Source: Porticoccaceae bacterium (lineage in GTDB: Bacteria > Pseudomonadota > Gammaproteobacteria > Pseudomonadales > Porticoccaceae). From it: 11,256 bases of DNA. The translations under genes and the position numbers were made by a program. The stretch's first letter is position 1. Every line of letters begins with the position of its first letter. A model generated the notes under the pieces. That model worked only from the letters and a program-made list of their open reading frames with translations. It had not been told where the DNA came from and did not search any database. The stretch covers positions 1-11,256 of the forward strand of contig JASLVT010000023.1 in the NCBI GenBank assembly GCA_030741175.1, given 5' to 3'. Below, in pieces: positions 7,833 through 11,256 of the stretch.

Positions 7833-8287
7833 CAATCCACCCCCAATCTCTTTCTCACCGCTCGCAGCCAAGCACTACTGCCCTTTAGACGCACATCGAC
7901 CGGCGGCTGTATGACCTGAATGGTGGACTCGGGCGCGCCAATACGCTGGCTCCCCTGCCAAGATGCAACCCAGACACAGAGCATCCCAGGATCTATTTCA
8001 CAATGACCATTACTTCGCACACCACCACAGGGTCCATTGCGCAATGTCTTGGGACAATTCATTGGGCAGGCCATACCGGTTTCACCAAGTGTGCACTGAC
8101 CACAGGATTGGGAATCGAATAAAAACCCTTTAATCAGCTTCTCAACTCGGGCGAAGCCAGCATCCAAGCGCTGATAACCCAGCCTTCTCAGCAGTGGATG
8201 CACCATTACCAGACAGGACTCAAGGCCGAGATAAACCCAGCGTAGCCAGCGCGCATTATTGACCGACCAATGGCGAACCCGTCTCAT
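7832..8287 (-). CDS. MetV-like Cys-rich protein (methylenetetrahydrofolate reductase C-terminal domain family)
   Basis: 151-aa protein with a Cys-rich core of the MTHFR C-terminal family, known in MetV, the partner subunit of MetF in acetogens. Cysteines at 62, 65, 74, 78, 87, 96 and 104 lie in CGQC, ACPMNCPK, NGPCGG, GHCE and MLCVW, suggesting metal or Fe-S binding. The first ~50 residues are not Cys-rich but basic and hydrophobic/aromatic (RWLRWVYLGLESCLVMV), possibly an amphipathic or membrane-associating helix. The ATG overlaps the upstream stop (ATGA, 8284-8287), and its own stop overlaps the metF start (TGATG), so 1:1 coupled synthesis with MetF is likely. Proposed role: electron transfer to or from MetF. 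This rests on family and position, not on a catalytic motif. Confidence 0.82.
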   Translation of the reverse strand: MRRVRHWSVNNARWLRWVYLGLESCLVMVHPLLRRLGYQRLDAGFARVEKLIKGFLFDSQSCGQCTLGETGMACPMNCPKTLRNGPCGGVRSNGHCEIDPGMLCVWVASWQGSQRIGAPESTIQVIQPPVDVRLKGSSAWLRAVRKRLGVD

Positions 8288-8592
8288 GTTGACTTGACTG
8301 CCAGGCCTTTACTGGCCACTAGTGCCGCTATATCGGCATTTGAATAGGTGGCCTCGATAGCATCTGCAAATTGCTGAGCTAACTCTTGCGCACTGCCCTC
8401 TGCCTCAAATGATGTGGTGACCCGACGCCAATCCTCTAGATATTCATCGCTACCACCTTTGCCGGCTCGCATAGCAGCGCGGTCAATAGCTGCCTGAAAA
8501 CGATGACTCAGCATTGCTTTACCTCGCACGCGACCACTTTTTACCAGCACCTGAGCAGGGATATCACGCCAAAATACTTCGATTTTTTGCAT
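8284..8592 (-). CDS. Small 'virulence factor'-family protein of unknown function
   Basis: 102-aa soluble protein matching the small family annotated in databases as 'virulence factor'. The first strand reads EVFWRDIPAQV (about residues 5-15), followed by a basic stretch (KSGRVRGKAMLSHRFQAAIDRAAMRAG cut by short turns) and a helical C-terminal half. There is no signal peptide, membrane segment or Cys. The label is historical and says nothing about the role here. Its place between the DUF1638 gene (12 nt away) and the MetV-like gene (ATGA overlap) implies a part in the corrinoid/folate methyl pathway. The function is unknown. The start is ATG 8592; the ribosome site is weak (GAGAGA). Confidence 0.75.
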   Translation of the reverse strand: MQKIEVFWRDIPAQVLVKSGRVRGKAMLSHRFQAAIDRAAMRAGKGGSDEYLEDWRRVTTSFEAEGSAQELAQQFADAIEATYSNADIAALVASKGLAVKST

Positions 8593-8604
8593 GCTGTGTC
8601 TCTC

Positions 8605-9225
8605 TCAACTAACTCTTAGTACTTGCTCGTGTAAGCTGCTCTCCAAGGCTCCATAGCCACAGTGCTCGTGACTAAAGGCCAACCCTAAAAACTCTGCCGC
8701 ATCCCTAGCTTTTCGCAATAACTTATCATCGACACGCTGTGACAAATAAACCACAAGCTGATAACCGGCAAAATACTGATCACGCAACTCTTCATGTTTA
8801 TCTAGCTTTAGTCCCCTGATAACAAGACGATCAAAATGCTCCACCAAAAAGTCGGTCAGGTAAAACGTGCCCAACTGTTGCTGAGATAATTGACTAAATC
8901 GTTCATCACCAGCATAGAATGAGTAGCAATGGGCACCGGGTAAACGATCCACTTCTAAGCCATAACTTTCTATAAGGCGATCGATCTCACCACCCGTTCC
9001 ACAGTCTGCATAACCAATAAAAATACGCTCGTACTGGCCACGATTTTTATCAATCATCGCGCGTAATTTTTGCGGTATCAGCTTGGGTCGGTTATGTAGT
9101 TCTGCATCGAGACATTGCAGATCAATATGGCACCAGTTATTGAGCTTTTGTAACTGAGTAATCTCGTGGGCCAGTGCACCGCAGGCTATTACTAGCAACC
9201 TAGACTGAGCACGGGCCGTTGTCAT
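8605..9225 (-). CDS. DUF1638 protein, methyltransferase-operon associated
   Basis: 206-aa soluble protein resembling DUF1638, a family repeatedly found beside MttB-type methyltransferases and corrinoid proteins. Recognisable blocks are ACGALAHEI (C15), IFIGYADCGTGG (C75), LPGAHCYSFYAG (H99, C100) and TFYLTDFLVEHFD. The repeated Cys/His positions and GTGG turn suggest a metal or cofactor site, but no catalytic chemistry is established. The preferred start is ATG 9225, overlapping the corrinoid-gene stop by one base (TGATG); a TTG one codon upstream is also in frame. Possible roles are corrinoid handling, methyl transfer or electron supply (inference). I would not assign a function. Confidence 0.82.
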   Translation of the reverse strand: MTTARAQSRLLVIACGALAHEITQLQKLNNWCHIDLQCLDAELHNRPKLIPQKLRAMIDKNRGQYERIFIGYADCGTGGEIDRLIESYGLEVDRLPGAHCYSFYAGDERFSQLSQQQLGTFYLTDFLVEHFDRLVIRGLKLDKHEELRDQYFAGYQLVVYLSQRVDDKLLRKARDAAEFLGLAFSHEHCGYGALESSLHEQVLRVS

Positions 9226-9923
9226 CAAGCCGACTCTAGCGCTCTGCGCTCGGTAACTAGACGGATAGCTGTAGTCGCTGCATCAGCCGCATCTCGGCAA
9301 TAGGCATCGGCACCGACCGCCACACCAAATTCCTCATTAAGCGGCGCTCCACCGACCATCACAATATATTTATCTCGAAGCCCCTGATCTTTCAGTGCAT
9401 CAATCACCACTTTCATATAGGGCATGGTGGTGGTTAGCAGTGCCGACATACCCAAAATATCAGGCTTATGACGCTCCAATGTGGCTATATAGTCTTCCAC
9501 AGAATTATTGATGCCCATATCATGCACTTCAAAACCGGCACCCTCCATCATCATGGCAACAAGGTTTTTACCTATATCATGGATATCACCCTTCACTGTA
9601 CCAATAACCATGGTACCTACCGGCTTGGCGCCCGTTTCAGCCAATAACGGTTTGAGAATAGCCATACCACCTTTCATAGCATTAGCGGCAAGCAACACCT
9701 CGGGTACAAATAAAATGCCATCGCGAAAATCAATGCCGACAATGGTCATGCCATCAACAAGGGCCTCTCCCAACACTTTTTCTGCCGACCAGCCGCGCTC
9801 AAGCAAAATGCTGGTACCCTCTTCGATCTCCTCTTTTAAACCATCATAGAGATCGTCATGCATCTGCAGCACTAAATCTTCGTCAGATAACTCAGCTAAT
9901 ACGATGTCGTCTTCATCAGACAT
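9225..9923 (-). CDS. Cobalamin-binding corrinoid protein (MttC/MtbC-like)
   Basis: 232-aa methyl carrier. The N-terminal helical cap domain (about 1-95) is followed by a B12-binding Rossmann domain with the base-off/His-on signature GDIHDIGKN (D113, H115, G118; H115 is the lower axial Co ligand), then SALLTTTM and VMVGGAPLN. The protein accepts a methyl from the MttB-family enzyme and gives it to the pterin methyltransferase. The N-terminus is strikingly acidic (MSDEDDIVLAELSDEDL, then EEIEEG). The start is ATG 9923 with AAAGGTG at good spacing, 28 nt after the methyltransferase stop. It overlaps the DUF1638 start by one base. Length is typical. Confidence 0.95.
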   Translation of the reverse strand: MSDEDDIVLAELSDEDLVLQMHDDLYDGLKEEIEEGTSILLERGWSAEKVLGEALVDGMTIVGIDFRDGILFVPEVLLAANAMKGGMAILKPLLAETGAKPVGTMVIGTVKGDIHDIGKNLVAMMMEGAGFEVHDMGINNSVEDYIATLERHKPDILGMSALLTTTMPYMKVVIDALKDQGLRDKYIVMVGGAPLNEEFGVAVGADAYCRDAADAATTAIRLVTERRALESA

Positions 9924-9951
9924 AGAATGTCACCTTTAAGTAAAATATTGC

Positions 9952-11256
9952 CTAATAATCTCGATCTTCAAAAGAGCCCTTGCGTCGCGCCATAAAATCC
10001 AATAACGCCTCATCAACAGCCGGATCAATGGCGGGGGCCTCATACTCATTGAGCATTTTTTTCCATAGTCCATTAGCGCGCTGCGCTGTATCTAAAGAGC
10101 CATCCGCCTGCCATTGCTCATAACTATTGTTATCAGCAATGGTGGAACGGTAAAAAGCAGTTTCAAAATTTTTCAATGTGTGAGCGGAGCCAAGATAATG
10201 TTTGCCAGGGCCGACCTCACGAACAGCATCAAGCGCCTGTCCATTTTCAGACATATCCATACCAGACAGCAGCACAGAAATCATACTGGCCTGATCGCAG
10301 TCCATAATAAATTTCTCATAACCCATGGCTAAGCCGCCCTCCAACCAACCGGCGGTATGAAGCATAAAGTGGACGCCGGCCAACGCACTGGTTTGCAAGG
10401 TATTGGCTGCCTCATAAGCGGCCTGTGCATCCGGCAATTTGGAACCGGTCAACCCACCGCCGCTTCGGAAGGGGACACCCAATCGACGCGCCAATGCCGC
10501 TGCCGCGTAAATCACCTGACTTGGCTCTGGTGTACCAAAGGTAGGAGCACCTGTTGCCATCGATACTGCTGCTGCAAAGGTGCCAAATACCACAGGAGCA
10601 CCGGGCCGACAGAGTTGGGTAAAGGCGATACCCGCCAGGGCCTCTGCGAGAATTTGCGTAACAGTACCAGCTGTAGTGACCGGTGACATTGCACCCGCTA
10701 GAATGAAAGGTGAAATCACTGTCGCCTGATTATTACGCGCATAGACCTTCAAAGATCCAAGCATGGTCGCATCATAGGTCATGGGTGAATTGACGTTAAT
10801 CAGGCTGGTCAACACACAATTCTGGTCAACAAACTCATCACCAAACACCAGTTTGGCCATATCGACAGTATCTTGAGCGCGCTCATGATGAGTGACCGAC
10901 CCCATAAGAGGTTTATCGCTGTATTTGAAATGGCTGTAGACCATATCAAAATGACGTTTGTTAACCGGTAGATCTACCGGCTCACAAATAGTGCCACCGG
11001 AATGGTGTAACCCAGGTGCCATATAAGCCAGTTTAACGAAATTCTGGAAGTCTTCGATGGTGGCGTAGCGTCGTCCCTGATCAATATCATGGACGAAAGG
11101 TGAGCCATAGGCTGGCACTAGTACTGTACGCTTGCCGCCAATAATCACACTGCGATCAGCGTTGCGTGCATGCTGGGTATATTCTTTGGGCGCCGTCGCC
11201 TGAATAATTGAACGGCATAGCCCTTTGGGGAAATGTACTCTTGTGCCTTTGACATC
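9952..11256 (-). CDS. MttB-superfamily (non-pyrrolysine) methylamine/betaine methyltransferase, 5' partial
   Basis: Trimethylamine methyltransferase-family TIM-barrel enzyme that transfers a methyl from a quaternary or tertiary amine to the corrinoid protein. The open frame continues without stop from the GTG at 11148 through to the right edge (36 further codons, including VKGTRVHFPKGLCRSIIQATAP, cut here in mid-gene), so 434 codons are visible and roughly 70-90 N-terminal residues are missing. Characteristic segments are SPMTYD, ILAGAMSPVTTAGT, YAAAALARRLGVPFRSGGG and KHYLGSAHTLKNFETAFYRS. No in-frame TAG interrupts the visible coding region, so it is not a pyrrolysine enzyme; non-Pyl members include MtgB, a glycine betaine methyltransferase. 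The stop is TAG at 9952-9954. It is followed by its own corrinoid protein gene. The betaine substrate is suggested by the GbdR-like regulator and sox genes, but carnitine, proline betaine or another methylamine remain possible. Confidence 0.92.
   Translation of the reverse strand, partial: DVKGTRVHFPKGLCRSIIQATAPKEYTQHARNADRSVIIGGKRTVLVPAYGSPFVHDIDQGRRYATIEDFQNFVKLAYMAPGLHHSGGTICEPVDLPVNKRHFDMVYSHFKYSDKPLMGSVTHHERAQDTVDMAKLVFGDEFVDQNCVLTSLINVNSPMTYDATMLGSLKVYARNNQATVISPFILAGAMSPVTTAGTVTQILAEALAGIAFTQLCRPGAPVVFGTFAAAVSMATGAPTFGTPEPSQVIYAAAALARRLGVPFRSGGGLTGSKLPDAQAAYEAANTLQTSALAGVHFMLHTAGWLEGGLAMGYEKFIMDCDQASMISVLLSGMDMSENGQALDAVREVGPGKHYLGSAHTLKNFETAFYRSTIADNNSYEQWQADGSLDTAQRANGLWKKMLNEYEAPAIDPAVDEALLDFMARRKGSFEDRDY

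Noticed and set aside
9508..9849. 113-codon plus-strand open frame antisense to the corrinoid protein gene
   Set aside because: It mirrors the conserved coding frame of the corrinoid protein and its Pro/Ser-rich product resembles no known family.
9949..9957. TAG stop of the MttB-family gene as a possible pyrrolysine codon
   Set aside because: Read-through gives only about ten codons before a TGA. The protein already has the complete C-terminal end expected for the family, and in MttB the pyrrolysine lies well inside the barrel.

Overview
The window is a compact, almost fully coding piece of a bacterial chromosome. By eye it is close to 50% GC, with AT-rich intergenic stretches. Gene style and content suggest a marine, aerobic gammaproteobacterium: heterotetrameric sarcosine oxidase genes, GbdR-type regulators, and a non-pyrrolysine MttB-type methyltransferase operon. 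This assignment is inferred from protein character only. No rRNA, tRNA, CRISPR array, IS element or phage gene was seen.

Right-hand block (11256 down to 3914, all on the minus strand): eight tightly packed genes, apparently one operon whose 5' end lies beyond the right edge. In transcription order they encode an MttB-superfamily methyltransferase (5'-truncated by the window edge), its cognate corrinoid protein, a DUF1638 protein, a small 'virulence factor'-family protein, a Cys-rich MetV-like protein (MTHFR C-terminal domain), a MetF-like methylenetetrahydrofolate reductase, a pterin-binding methyltransferase (methyl-corrinoid:tetrahydrofolate), and an RACo-type [2Fe-2S]/ASKHA corrinoid reactivase. 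Several junctions are 1-4 nt stop/start overlaps. Together they describe a route in which a methyl group leaves a quaternary amine, passes through Co(I)/CH3-Co(III) corrinoid to tetrahydrofolate, and is oxidised as CH3-THF to CH2-THF. The reactivase rescues corrinoid that has been oxidised to Co(II).

Middle block (1577-3913): two GATase1-like/AraC (GlxA-type) transcription regulators in convergent orientation whose stop codons overlap. The minus-strand one closely resembles GbdR, the glycine betaine/dimethylglycine-responsive activator of Pseudomonas. The plus-strand one is a divergent relative, transcribed away from the sarcosine oxidase genes.

Left-hand block (1576 down to 1, minus strand): soxB and soxD of heterotetrameric sarcosine oxidase. 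The first bases of the next gene (probably soxA) overlap the soxD stop codon at the left edge.

Taken together, the window looks like a methylated-amine (probably glycine betaine or a similar betaine) catabolic locus. It joins a corrinoid-dependent demethylation, familiar from anaerobes, to the oxidative sarcosine branch, with tetrahydrofolate-bound C1 units as the shared currency. The substrate of the MttB homolog, the dimethylglycine-to-sarcosine step, and the roles of DUF1638 and the 'virulence factor' protein cannot be settled from sequence alone.
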